A stretch of DNA of 64,000 bases, taken from positions 636,955 to 700,954 of the forward strand of contig JAAOMT010000328.1 of NCBI GenBank assembly GCA_016748015.1, given 5' to 3'. Numbering within the stretch: the stretch's first letter is position 1; each line of letters starts with the position of its first letter. Below, in pieces: positions 11,476 to 21,871 of this stretch. Position numbers and translations under genes: made by a program. The DNA is from Geosiphon pyriformis (Eukaryota > Glomeromycota > Glomeromycetes > Archaeosporales > Geosiphonaceae). The notes below the pieces were generated by a model. The model made no database searches and had not been told where the DNA came from. It was given only the letters and a program-made list of their open reading frames with translations.

Positions 11476-13216
11476 TTTATTTGCAGTTTGAATTTGTCTG
11501 CTTATTAGAATTTGTTAAATTAGTGTTTTTTTTTGTTGAAATTTTTTAACCAATACAGCTTTGATTTTATTTGTAGTTTTTCAATCATTAGTTTCATGTG
11601 TTTTTAATATAAGTTTGTATACAGTTTTGTGTAAGAGATTTGTGTTTGAAAATTAGTTGAAGAAAACCAAAACTTCTTTTAGAAATGTTAATTTTGCTGT
11701 GTTTAAGTTAATTAAATTTGTTTAAAATTTAATTATTAACCATAAAAAGTGGATTTAGATGCCTAATTTAAAGCTTTAAACTAATATAGATTATAAAACT
11801 TTATTAGATAAAATAGTTTCTTGTTTGATATTATTTACAGTTTTTTTGTTAAGATTTTAGATAATATTATTTAATTATTGGAAATTAAGAAGAGTTATGT
11901 TATTAGTTTTAATTCAAAAATAGGTTATTTGTTTTTTGTAAGTACAGTTAAGGAAGTTTTAGTTAATATAATTACATAATATAATCTTAATTAGCTAGAT
12001 GACTGGTTATATATAATAAGTACATAAATTATATTTAATTTAAAATTCTAAATAATTATATTGTATTAAATAGTGATTAAATCTTATTTGTAATTGCAAT
12101 AAAAAAAAATAACTAAATATAATATTTAAATTATATAATATTTAGAAATTTGTTAAAATTAATTATTAAAATAATTTATAATTTACTAAAATATATATTT
12201 AATTTATTAAGATTAACAAAAAAAATATTAAAACTTAAAATAATATTATAATAAGTTGTATAAAAAAAGCTTTTTTTTTGAAAAAATATATATTATTTTA
12301 AATTTAAAACATTAATTAATTAGTTATAAACAAATTAATAAAATAAATTTTTATTTTAAAAACCAAATTTTTTTATAATATTATATTAAAACTTACAAAT
12401 TTTAAAATTAATTAATTACTAATTTTAGTAAACTATTTTAATTTATTCTAAATTTAAACAAAAAATGTTTTTCTTAAAAACACATTTTTATTATATTATT
12501 TATTTATTTTTTAAATTATTAAGTAGTTTATTATTAAAAGTTTTTATAAAAAGTTAATTTTTACTGCAAAATAATTATATATTATTAAAAAATCTACAAT
12601 TAAAGATCTTTATAAAAAATTAACTTTATTTATAAAGTAATTAAACAAAATAATTAACATAAAATTAACAATTTTATTATAAATTTAATAATATAAATAG
12701 TTTAAAATATAAAAAAATATTTTAAAAATAAATTAGCTTATTAAAAATTTAACAGTTTTTATTAACAATAAATTTAATAACAATTAGTATTAATTATATC
12801 AAAAAAACTTCTAATAATAATAAAATTATTTATAAAATTATTTATATAAAATTAATTATATTAAAATCTGAAAATACAGTATAATCAAAAATATTTAAAG
12901 AAAAACCAAATTAAAAAAATTATATTACATGGTTTTAAAATAAATAATACTTGAACATTTAAAGTTTATTTCATAAAAAAAATTTACTTATAAAATTTAC
13001 TAAAAAAAAAGAAAAATTATAATTAATAAAAAAATTTAACTTCAAATTATAAAGAACCAAAAAAAAAAAGTAAAAACTAAAAGAAAATTAAACTCATTTT
13101 TTAATTATTAGAGTAATTAATTTTATATAAAAAAGAATAATTTTACTTAGTAATAATTAATATTATTAAGTTTTTACTGATTTTAATTTCTTTCTTCTTA
13201 TTAAATAGATAAAAAC

Positions 13217-13251
<35 letters not shown>

Positions 13252-13560
13252 TTTATGTATATATAAATTATAAAATATGTAAATTAAAAAATGCAAATTT
13301 TTAAACAACAATTTTTAAAGTTTATGACAAATAAATAATTAATAATTTGTAATATAAACCTATAAATCTTGTTTGTTAGTTTTTAATAAACTAAATAAAT
13401 ATAATATCTAATGATTAACAATAATTGAACTGTTAAATTATTTAATCATATTATTTTCCAGTTAATTATTCTTTAGTTAATCATTTTTAATCACTTTTAA
13501 TCACATTAGAAAAATCAGTATAAAATTCTTCATTTTTTATATGATGTAAACGATGATGAC
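11476..13560. other. Extremely AT-rich non-coding region
   Basis: Apart from the dispersed repeat listed separately and an (ATT)n run at about 13220-13250, I see no gene, element terminus or RNA. The first 500 bases are T-rich with some GTTT-rich runs. From about 12000 the sequence is almost pure A and T with no open frames worth noting. Confidence 0.6.
11930..13110 (+). repeat. Dispersed AT-rich repeat, copy A
   Basis: Similar in order and orientation to 23750-25140. Both share TTATAATAAGTTGTATAAAA / TTATAACAAATTATATAAAA. Both also share a following block with AATTAACATAAAATTAACAA / AATTGACATAAAATTGGCTA and a run of ATTAACAATAAATTTAATAA type. A third copy lies inverted at about 41310-41740. 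No protein is recognisable. It may be an old non-autonomous transposon. Confidence 0.6.
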
Positions 13561-13580
13561 ACATCTAATATTTAGGTGCT

Positions 13581-16500
13581 CTATGAGAGAAATGAATCGT
13601 CGAATTCTTCATCTATTTCAAACCATTTTAAAGTTAAATATCAATAAAAATAATTAACATCATTATTAAAACAAATTTAAAGTGCTTACCGATTTCGTCA
13701 AATTTATTAGAGCTTGAGAAGTCAAATAGATAACTTGAGCTATTGGGATATTCCAGATCTGAAAAAAAGACGTTTAAATCAAAAAAGTTATTTACCTAGT
13801 AAAAAAAATACCAAATAAAAGGCTTACCATATATAGGGTTTGACATTAATTGACTTTCTGAGATTAATTGAATTTCTGAGATTAATTGACTTGTATAACC
13901 TATTATATCACAGGTAACACCTCTTTTTCTAGGGATAGGTTCATTTAAGTTACAGTAATCGTGAGCGGCAATTACTCTATGTTGAAGTTCTTCTGCAGTA
14001 TCACGATAATACGGATCTTGATGCCAATTTTTTCGAATAATTTCCTGAATATATTGAGGTGTATGCTTTTCATCAATTATAGGGCGCTTTCCTTTAAACA
14101 CTTCAAATGGCAAGCGCTTAAGATCTTTAATATTATTCCAAGGTATTTCTCCTGAAATAATTTGCCAGGAAATGATAGCAAAACTGTAAATATCGCTGTA
14201 CGTGGTATGACCAGACGAGTTAAAAATTTCAGGCGCTAGGTATTGGACAACGCCATAAACCTCCTCAGATTGTGAAGAGTAATTGGCAGGACGACAGAGT
14301 CCTAGGTCAGCGATGACAACTTTTAAGGGGTTTGATTTCAAAACAAGGATATTGCCAGGATGTAAGTCCCCATGGACTAGTTTTGAGTCATGTATAAACC
14401 TTAGGCCACTAACGATTTGAAAAAGAATACGAAGAACCATTTCCCAAACAAGAGTGTTTTCGTTCATCTTGAGAAAAGCACCGAGGTCCCCGTGTTCCGC
14501 AAATGGTAAAACCATAATAAATTCATCGGTTGTAGCATCTTTGGTTATTCCATAGCATTGGAGGATGTATTTGCAAGAGGCACTTTTAAGATGCGCAATA
14601 AACTATTTCAAAGCGTTTTCTTGCGTTAGAAAAAGAAATTAGAATAATAAAAATCATATTGATTTCTTAAAAGTAAATACCTCATCTGAATTAATATATT
14701 TTATATTTTGGCTATCTTTAAGATATTTCAAAGCAACTTTTGTAACACCACTCCGTTCATATTTTTGATTTTTCTTGTCCCAAAATAAAATTTTGCCTTT
14801 CTTCCAACTTCCTTTTTTAACAAAACCAAATCCTCCCTCTCCCACCTTATCTAAAAATTCAATCTCGTCGGGAGAAATCCATTCCAAAAAGCCTTTGCTG
14901 CTTTCAGAATTTCGCTGTGTATATATTATATATTGTTTAATATTCGTGTTTCCACTTTTCCAACTTCCCAAAAACTTTGAAAATCTTGAATTTTCACAAA
15001 ATCTACACCAAAGTGGATCTTTTAATGTTCTATCGCATTCTAGACATTTCGGCAAGCCGGCTTCAAATACACTTTTATGACTTTTATCGGTATCACAAAA
15101 TGGACATATAGGAGATCCACTAATGATTATACCCAAGTTACCACATTTAAGACACTTGAATTCATCCGAAAGCTCGTCAAAGAAAGCTTCAAAATGTAAA
15201 TCTCGATTTTGATATTGCAAAATGAAAAGTTCCAGATGATTTTGATCAAGGCCATTCAAATCAGGAAAATCACTTCGATAAATTAAGTTATTTGCCTCTG
15301 CTGCTTTTGAATAAATTACAAGTGCTTTTTCTAAGTTTTTTGTCGTTCCCCATCCATTTTGGTAGCACCATCCAAGGTTGTATTGTGCATTTTGATTTCC
15401 AGCCTCTGCTGCTTTTAAATAGGATTTAAATTCGTTTTCTAAATTTTTCGCTGTTCTCCATCCATTTCGATAATGCGTTCCAATATTGGTTTGTGGATCC
15501 GGATTTCCCGCTTTTTCCAGATCTTTTTTTATTTCTAGTCTATCTCGACATGTACCAATTTTAATTTTTCCAATTATACTTCCCGCCTCTGCAGCTTTTG
15601 AATAGAGTTCAAATGCTTTTTCCTCATTTTTGGTCGTTCCCCATCCATTTGTATAACAAGTTCCAAGACGTATTTGTGCATTTGTATGTCCCGCCTCTGC
15701 AGCTTTTGAATAGAGTTCAAATGCTTTTTCCTCATTTTTGGTCGTTCCCCATCCATTTATATAAGAAAATCCAAGATTGTATTGTGCATATGTATCTCCC
15801 GCCTCTGCAGCTTTTGAATAGAGTTCAAATGCTTTTTCCTCATTTTTAGTCGTTCCCAATCCATTTTGATAACAAAATCCAAGATTTACTTGTGCATTTG
15901 TATCTCCCGCCTCTGCAGCTTTTGAATAGAGTTCAAATGCTTTTTCCTCATTTTTGGTCGTTCCACATCCATTTCGATAACAAAGTCCAAGTTTGTATTG
16001 TGCATTTGTATTACCCGCCTCTGCAGCTTTTGAATAGAGTTCAAATGCTTTTTCCTCATTTTTAGTCGTTCCCCATCCATTTTGATAACAAAGCCCAAGA
16101 TTGTATTGTGCATTTGTATATCCCGCCTCTGCAGCTTTTGAATAGAGTTCAAATGCTTTTTCCTCATTTTTGGTCGTTCCCCATCCATTTCTATAACAAT
16201 TTCCAAGTTCGTCTTGTGCATTTGTATTACCCGCCTCTGCAGCTTTTGAATAGAGTTCAAATGCTTTTTCCTCATTTTTGGTCGTTCCGCATCCATTTAT
16301 ATAACAAACTCCAAGATTGTATTGTGCATATGTATTACCCGCCTCTGCAGCTTTTGAATAGAGTTCAAATGCTTTTTCCTCATTTTCGGTCGTTCCCCAT
16401 CCATCTCTATAACAAGTTCCAAGACTTATTTGTGCATTTGTATGTCCCGCCTCTGCAGCTTTTGAATAGAGTTCAAATGCTTTTTCCTCATTTTTGGTCG

Positions 16501-18265
16501 TTCCCCATCCATTTCTATAACAATTTCCAAGATTGTATTGTGCATTTGTATTTCCCGCCTCTGCAGCTTTTGAATAGAGTTCAAATGCTTTTTCTAAATT
16601 TTTCGTTGTTCCCCATCCATTTCTATAACAATTTCCAAGATTGTATTGTACATTTGTATGTCCCGCCTCTGCAGCTTTTGAATAAAGTTCAAATGCTTTT
16701 TCTAAATTTTTCGTTGTTCCCCATCCATTTCGATAACAAAGTCCAAGATTGTATTGTGCATATGTATTACCCGCCTTTGCAGCTTTTGAATAGAGTTCAA
16801 ATGCTTTTTCTAAATTTTTCGTTGTTCCCCATCCATTTCGATAACAAAGTCCAAGATTGTATTGTGCACTTGTATGTCCCGACTCTGCAGCTTTTGAATA
16901 AAGTTCAAATGCTTTTTCCTCATTTTTCGTTGTTCCCCAGCCATTTCTATAACAATTTCCAAGATTGTATTGTGCATTTGTATTACCCGACTCTGCAGCT
17001 TTTGAATAAAGTTCAAATGCTTTTTCCTCATTTTTGGTCGTTCCCCATCCATTTGTATAACAAGTTCCAAGACTTATTTGTGCATTTGTATGTCCCGCCT
17101 CTGCAGCTTTTGAATAGAGTTCAAACGCTTTTTCCTCATTTTCGGTCGTTCCCCATCCATTTATATAACAAAGCCCAAGATTGTATTGTGCATATGTATT
17201 ACCCGCCTCTGCAGCTTTTGAATAGAGTTCAAATGCTTTTTCCTCATTTTTGGTCGTTCCCCATCCATTTCGATAACAAAGTCCAAGTTTGTATTGTGCA
17301 TTTGTATCTCCCGCCTCTGCAGCTTTTGAATAGAGTTCAAATGCTTTTTCCTCATTTTTGGTCGTTCCGCATCCATTTATATAACAAACTCCAAGATTGT
17401 ATTGTGCACTTGTATCTCCCGCCTCTGCAGCTTTTGAATAGAGTTCAAATGCTTTTTCCTCATTTTTGGTTGTTCCCAATCCATTTGTATAACAAAGTCC
17501 AAGATTTAATTGTGCATTTGTATGTCCCCCCTCTGCAGCTTTTGAAAAGAGTTCAAATGCTTTTTCCTCATTTTTGGTCGTTCCCGATCCTTTTCGATAA
17601 CAATTTCCAAGATTGTATTGTGCATTTGTATTACCCGACTCTGCAGCTTTTGAATAAAGTTCAAATGCTTTTTCTAAATTTTTCGTTGTTCCCCATCCAT
17701 TTCTATAACAATTTCCAAGATTGTATTGTGCACTTGTATGTCCCGACTCTGCAGCTTTTGAATAAAGTTCAAATGCTTTTTCCTCATTTTTCGTTGTTCC
17801 CCATCCATTTCGATAACAAAGTCCAAGATTGTATTGTGCATATGTATTACCCGCCTTTGCAGCTTTTGAATAGAATTCAAATGCTTTTCCTGTATCTTTT
17901 AAAGTACCAATTCCATTATCATAACAATAACCTAGGAAGAATTGTCCAAAAGAATCGTTTGCCTTTGCTGCTATTTGAAATACTAAAAATGCTATTGTTA
18001 AATTAGGAATAGTTCCAATCCCATGTTCTAAAGAAAAGCCGAGCAAAATATAGTCTATTGAACGCTTTGAACTTTTATTTTTCAAGCAATTGAATAAGTC
18101 TTCAGGTGTTTTTTGATTACGCACAAGATATTTTTTCACCAAGTCGGCAACTTTTGAATATTCACTAGCTGGAAAAATGGACAAATTTTCTTTGATGACA
18201 ATCAATGCTTCTTCAAGCCATTCGAGAGATGATGTTGTCTTTTCAATTGATGAAGTTGAAGACAT
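13581..18265 (-). CDS. Sel1-repeat protein with Cys4 zinc modules and C-terminal kinase domain
   Basis: Four exons: 18265-14681, 14602-13828, 13758-13690 and 13612-13581. The introns are 69-78 bp, all GT-AG, and the last two acceptors match TTTCAG and AAATAG. Intron 1 has a CTAAC branch point. The joined frame gives about 1486 residues. An N-terminal helical region precedes about 25 Sel1-like repeats of 36 residues (roughly 71-1015; two near the end are degenerate). Then come two CxxC..CxxC modules (C1038, C1041, C1054, C1057; C1074, C1077, C1087, C1090) and a kinase domain from about 1135. The kinase shows GEGGFG, VALK (K1180), HGDLHPGN (D1274), DLG in place of DFG (D1294) and LAPE, so the catalytic residues are present. 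Such proteins are a large expanded family in Glomeromycotina, probably signalling scaffolds; the substrate is unknown. The ATG at 18265 is the first in frame. The frame is intact, unlike the surrounding elements. Confidence 0.92.
15309..17960 (-). repeat. Tandem 108-bp Sel1 repeat array inside the kinase gene
   Basis: About 25 units of 36 codons, each ending in a GTTKNEEKA or GTTKNLEKA linker and containing AQYNLG and CYRNGWG. Many units are nearly identical at DNA level (for example the CCCGCCTCTGCAGCTTTTGA block on the plus strand recurs about every 108 bases). This implies recent unit duplication or homogenisation. The regular period also creates long open antisense frames that are not genes. 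Confidence 0.93.
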
Positions 18266-19333
18266 GATTTTAAACTTTCAATATTTTTGGATGGGTAAAG
18301 AAGGGAGATTTATCTTGTTATTAAATAAGAAATTTGAAACGCCAAAAAGTTCTGAAAATAGATACTAACTTAATCCTCTCATTTACATTACTTAAAACGG
18401 GTAGAAACTCAGGTTTCAATAGCTGATCAAGTTTAAACTTTAAAAATTTTAAGAATTTTTATCGTCTTTCAATTGGTAAATATTTTATATAAATATTATA
18501 CATTAGATAAAATTTTAATTATAAAAATTAATAATTATACAGTACATGGTCAGTAAACATTTTTTATATTTTTATTTATACCTTTGATGTGTTAAAGGTG
18601 GTAGCTTTATTTTTAAAGATTAATAAAGAAGATGTAGGGGGGGGGGGAATAGAAATTAACAAAATGTTAAAAGTATGTACACTCTGTATTCTTTTTTACA
18701 TTAATAGTTACTTACTTAGAAAAAAAAAAATTTGATGAAAATGAAAGTGTGAACATTATTGAAAATTATAAAAAAGTTATTTAAGCTATTAATTGTAATA
18801 TGTTTAATTTAATGCTGCTTACGAAATCCATCATTTGTTTCTTTATATGAATACAAAAGAATATTTAGTAATCTGGTAAAAAAAGAAGTGCCAATATATT
18901 GATGAAAGAAAGATGGTGATGAAAGATGGAGTATTCACGTTTGCTATAACTTTGGGGATGGCAAGCTGGAATTTCTAGTGTATTCGAAAACTCTTTTTGA
19001 ATGTTGTATTAAATATTTTTTTTAAACTTATACATTTGATTTATTTTAAATGAATTTTTTGCATACCGTTTTTAACGTTTTTTATTAATAAATAAATAAA
19101 TAAATAAAATAAATAAATAAATAAATAAATAAAATAAATATTATCAATGAAAAAATATTATCAATGAAAAAATATTGCCCTTTAAGATTTACCACATTCC
19201 ATTTTCAAAGATTGTTATTTTGGCATTTCACCTGATCGCTAAAGGATTTGATCCATGATAAAATTAAAGGCTGTAGCTCTGAAACTTAACTTCAACACTA
19301 TCTAAATATTTTTGCTTTCAAAATCGAAACACT
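18266..19333. promoter_or_regulatory. Shared intergenic region of two divergent genes
   Basis: 1068 bp between the start codons of the kinase gene (leftward) and the AN1 gene (rightward). It contains an uninterrupted run of 11 G at 18637-18647 and an (AAATA)n/(AATA)n microsatellite at about 19085-19138, next to two tandem AATATTATCAATGAAAA units (about 19138-19172). No clear TATA box or coding remnant is seen. Promoters for both genes are inferred from position only. Confidence 0.5.
19085..19138. repeat. AATA microsatellite
   Basis: Runs of AATA units with occasional AAATA, in the intergenic region upstream of the AN1 gene. Confidence 0.9.
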
Positions 19334-20243
19334 ATGGAATTTCCCTCGTTAGGCAAAACTTGTTCTTTTAAAAGTTGTGGAGATCTTGGTATGTATCTAT
19401 AAGTCACTTGACTCTGATATTTTTTCACAAGGGTCATTCACGGAGTGGTGGTTGACTTTGGAAAAAAATCTATGCTATCCACTAGAACTCTCCTGTGACT
19501 AACAACATGTCACGGACATATCACATTCCCAAAATAGATTTTTTACCGTTTCTTTGTGCTTGTTGTGGTTTAAACTTCTGGCAGGTTTTATTAAAAAAAG
19601 AGAGGGGGAAGAAGTGGTATCAATGGCAGCTTGGCAGGAAGAAAAATAAAAAATTTCAAGAATAATAATAATAATAATTTTTTAAACTTGTTAATCTTTG
19701 ATTGGATTCTTTGGTTTTATATCTTTATAATACAGTCTCAATCATCGGTATCCAGTGGCTCACCAGTGTGGTCGTTGGGAACAAAATGAAAGGGTAAGTG
19801 ATCGAGATGACTTTTTAAAGGATTTTTTTTTGTTGAAATTGTTTTATTTCATAAAATCTTTAATATTATTTTTTGCGCCGTTTCAATCAAAGAATGTTCA
19901 TTTATGCGAGATATGTTCCTCAATGATTTTGGTTCCAACGAATAAATCTGTGAATGACACGGTAATTTGTGGAAGTAATCTTTAATCTTTGAAATTCAAT
20001 TCACGTTTAATGAACTCAAATATTTTTTATTAGATTGCAGAGCATCGAACCTCTAATTGTACCCATCACCTTCTTTCCTCACTTCACCCATCCACTCGAA
20101 AAAAATGTATATGGTCTGATTGCAGATCTATCACGGAGGCTAGTCGTGGTGAAAATTCGTTTGTGATTGTGGTTTGTGATGGATGTGGTGGGATTTTTTG
20201 CTTAAAGTAAGTTGAATAGAATTATCAAATTTGAATATTTAGC

Positions 20244-20274
<31 letters not shown>

Positions 20275-21175
20275 TAATCCATCAGTTAGGATTTTATGAC
20301 TTATTATCAATTTATTTCTAAATACATTTCATAAATCATCTGCATGTTAAGACACCGCTATCCAGCTGCACATAATTGCGCATCATTAAATGTGACCGCA
20401 GAAGCTAAGGCAAAACGACGGGAAAATGCAGATATCATTATTGCTGAATATCGTAAAGCATCCGAAGCTAGGTCATTGCTTAACTCTACCTCCAATCCAA
20501 TTTCAATAACTACCACAAAATCTGCATCTACAATTAAACCAAAAAAGAAGGGCAGCAAATTGATCGAGGTGATGAAAATGAAATCAAAAGCTCAGGTTTT
20601 CAATCGACTTATTGATTCTCGTTTGAGGAGTTTTTTCTAGTGGACTTTTAATGGTAATTTATAATTTTGATATAGGGTGAGGCCTCAATTCCTCAAGACG
20701 CTCGAATATATGTTTCTGTAAGCTTTCCACGAGACTACAAAATACTGGCTAAACCATTATTTTTTAATAAGGTAGTGGAGAAACTTTTCTTTATGAAATA
20801 AGTTCTTTATTCGCGTTTGAATGAATTTTCTATTTATTCTATTCGATTTTTCCAAATGTTAGAACTGGACGATTGGCAAAGTACTTGATCAAATTGCGGT
20901 TTCCGTTAAGATTCGAAATGTGAATAATCAGCTGACACCCGACAATTTGGAGGTAATATTACTTTGTGGTTCGAGTCTTAAACCTGAAAATTCTCACTAT
21001 TCACACAAAAAACGTATCAATCTCTTTTATTTATGTAAAGTATTTGGTCTTGTTAAATAAAGAAACTGGTGAAATATTGGAGATGGCTCGAAAATTTGGT
21101 GATTTGGTCGAGAGTGGAGCCGAGATTTTATTGGAAAAGCAAAGTCTAATTGGTGAATACACATTGAATAATTGA
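19334..21175 (+). CDS. AN1-type zinc finger protein (ZFAND1/ZFAND2-like, Cuz1-related)
   Basis: Nine exons: 19334-19388, 19538-19580, 19736-19793, 19893-19961, 20034-20206, 20352-20595, 20676-20771, 20863-20952 and 21041-21175. They join in frame to 320 residues. The first AN1 finger uses C10, C15, C25, C28, C33, H36, H42 and C44, an exact AN1 spacing. A CxxC..H..C module uses C57, C60, H79 and C84. The second AN1 finger uses C100, C105, C123, C126, C131, H134, H140 and C142. A basic linker follows, then a C-terminal domain from about residue 215 with NWTIGKVLDQ and ETGE, resembling the ubiquitin-like end of ZFAND1. Known family role: linking Cdc48/p97 and the proteasome in arsenite and protein-folding stress. 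The N-terminal finger trio looks like ZFAND2, the C-terminus like ZFAND1. Intron 2 appears to use a GC donor; the others are GT-AG. Codons are balanced and the frame is intact. Confidence 0.93.
20240..20275. repeat. ATT microsatellite in intron 5 of the AN1 gene
   Basis: An uninterrupted (ATT)n run within the intron between exons 5 and 6. Similar ATT runs occur at about 13220-13250 and 21827-21870. Confidence 0.85.
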
Positions 21176-21430
21176 AAGCGCTAACGATGAATATTTTTAA
21201 GATAATTCAATTTTTATTTTCGTTGAAGCTGGTAAAAAATAGTCATTCTCAATTAACAGATTTATGTGTTGCAAATGCATATGCATATGCAAATGGATAT
21301 GCATATGCATCTTTTAAAATAAAGTGTAAACAAAACATGGGACTTTTATTCAAGTTGAAATTTTTATCAAATGAAAATTGTGATGTCAATGTGTTTTTAA
21401 ATAATAAATTTATTATTATTATTTAACTTA
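21176..21430 (+). terminator. 3' region of the AN1 gene with poly(A) signals
   Basis: Contains AATAAA at 21318-21323 and 21403-21408, suitable for 3' end formation of the AN1 transcript. Between stop codon and signal lies a run of GCATAT/GCAAAT hexamers at about 21271-21310. The open frame through this region is low complexity and is not called as a gene. Confidence 0.5.
21271..21310. repeat. GCATAT hexamer repeat in the AN1 gene 3' region
   Basis: Alternating GCATAT, GCAAAT and GGATAT hexamers, with internal ATGCAT palindromes, about 95 bases after the stop codon. Confidence 0.8.
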
Positions 21431-21822
21431 TTTTTTCTAATTTATATAATTTTTAATAATTATTTACATATAAGTTTATATTTTAGTTTTATTAATTTTT
21501 ATTTGCCATTTATAAACTTACTTTTTACATTTTTGATTTTGTTTAAACATATAATTAAAATTTCTAAAATAGAAATAAACTTTTTAAAAATAATTGTTAT
21601 ATTACAGTTATATTAATAAAATTTATTTTAACTAATTCAGTTTTTGTGTTTTTAAAAATTTAAACAAATAAATTTTTGTTTTTAATATGTTATTTTAACA
21701 AAATAATAAACATAATTATTATTTCTAATTTTTTAAATACTTGGTTTTATAGGCTTAAAATATTTTTATGTTTTATTTATTATAAAAGTTAAAAAAAAAT
21801 TAAGATTTAATTCTTTGAATTG

Positions 21823-21871
<49 letters not shown>

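Noticed and set aside
14603-14620. AG at 14620-14621 as acceptor of intron 1
   Set aside because: It gives an immediate stop in phase. The next AG (14603-14604) keeps the frame and the kinase homology.
14603-14680. Continuation of the kinase-gene frame past 14681 to the stop at 14654
   Set aside because: The frame there enters an intron (GAG|GTATTT, CTAAC, AAATAG). Splicing to 14602 restores the conserved kinase sequence in phase.
15574-17880. Several 60-136-codon minus-strand frames within the Sel1 array
   Set aside because: They are alternative-frame shadows of the same repeat units and overlap the true frame.
16108-18006. Open frame of 632 codons on the plus strand opposite the Sel1 repeats
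   Set aside because: It mirrors the 108-bp repeat period on the opposite strand. The translation is a monotonous repeat of the antisense of FELYSKAAE-type codons. The sense strand has the known domains and splice sites.
19755-19985. GTG-started frame overlapping exon 3 and the following intron of the AN1 gene
   Set aside because: Only its first part is exon; the rest is intron 3 and exon 4 read through. Splicing explains the conserved residues.
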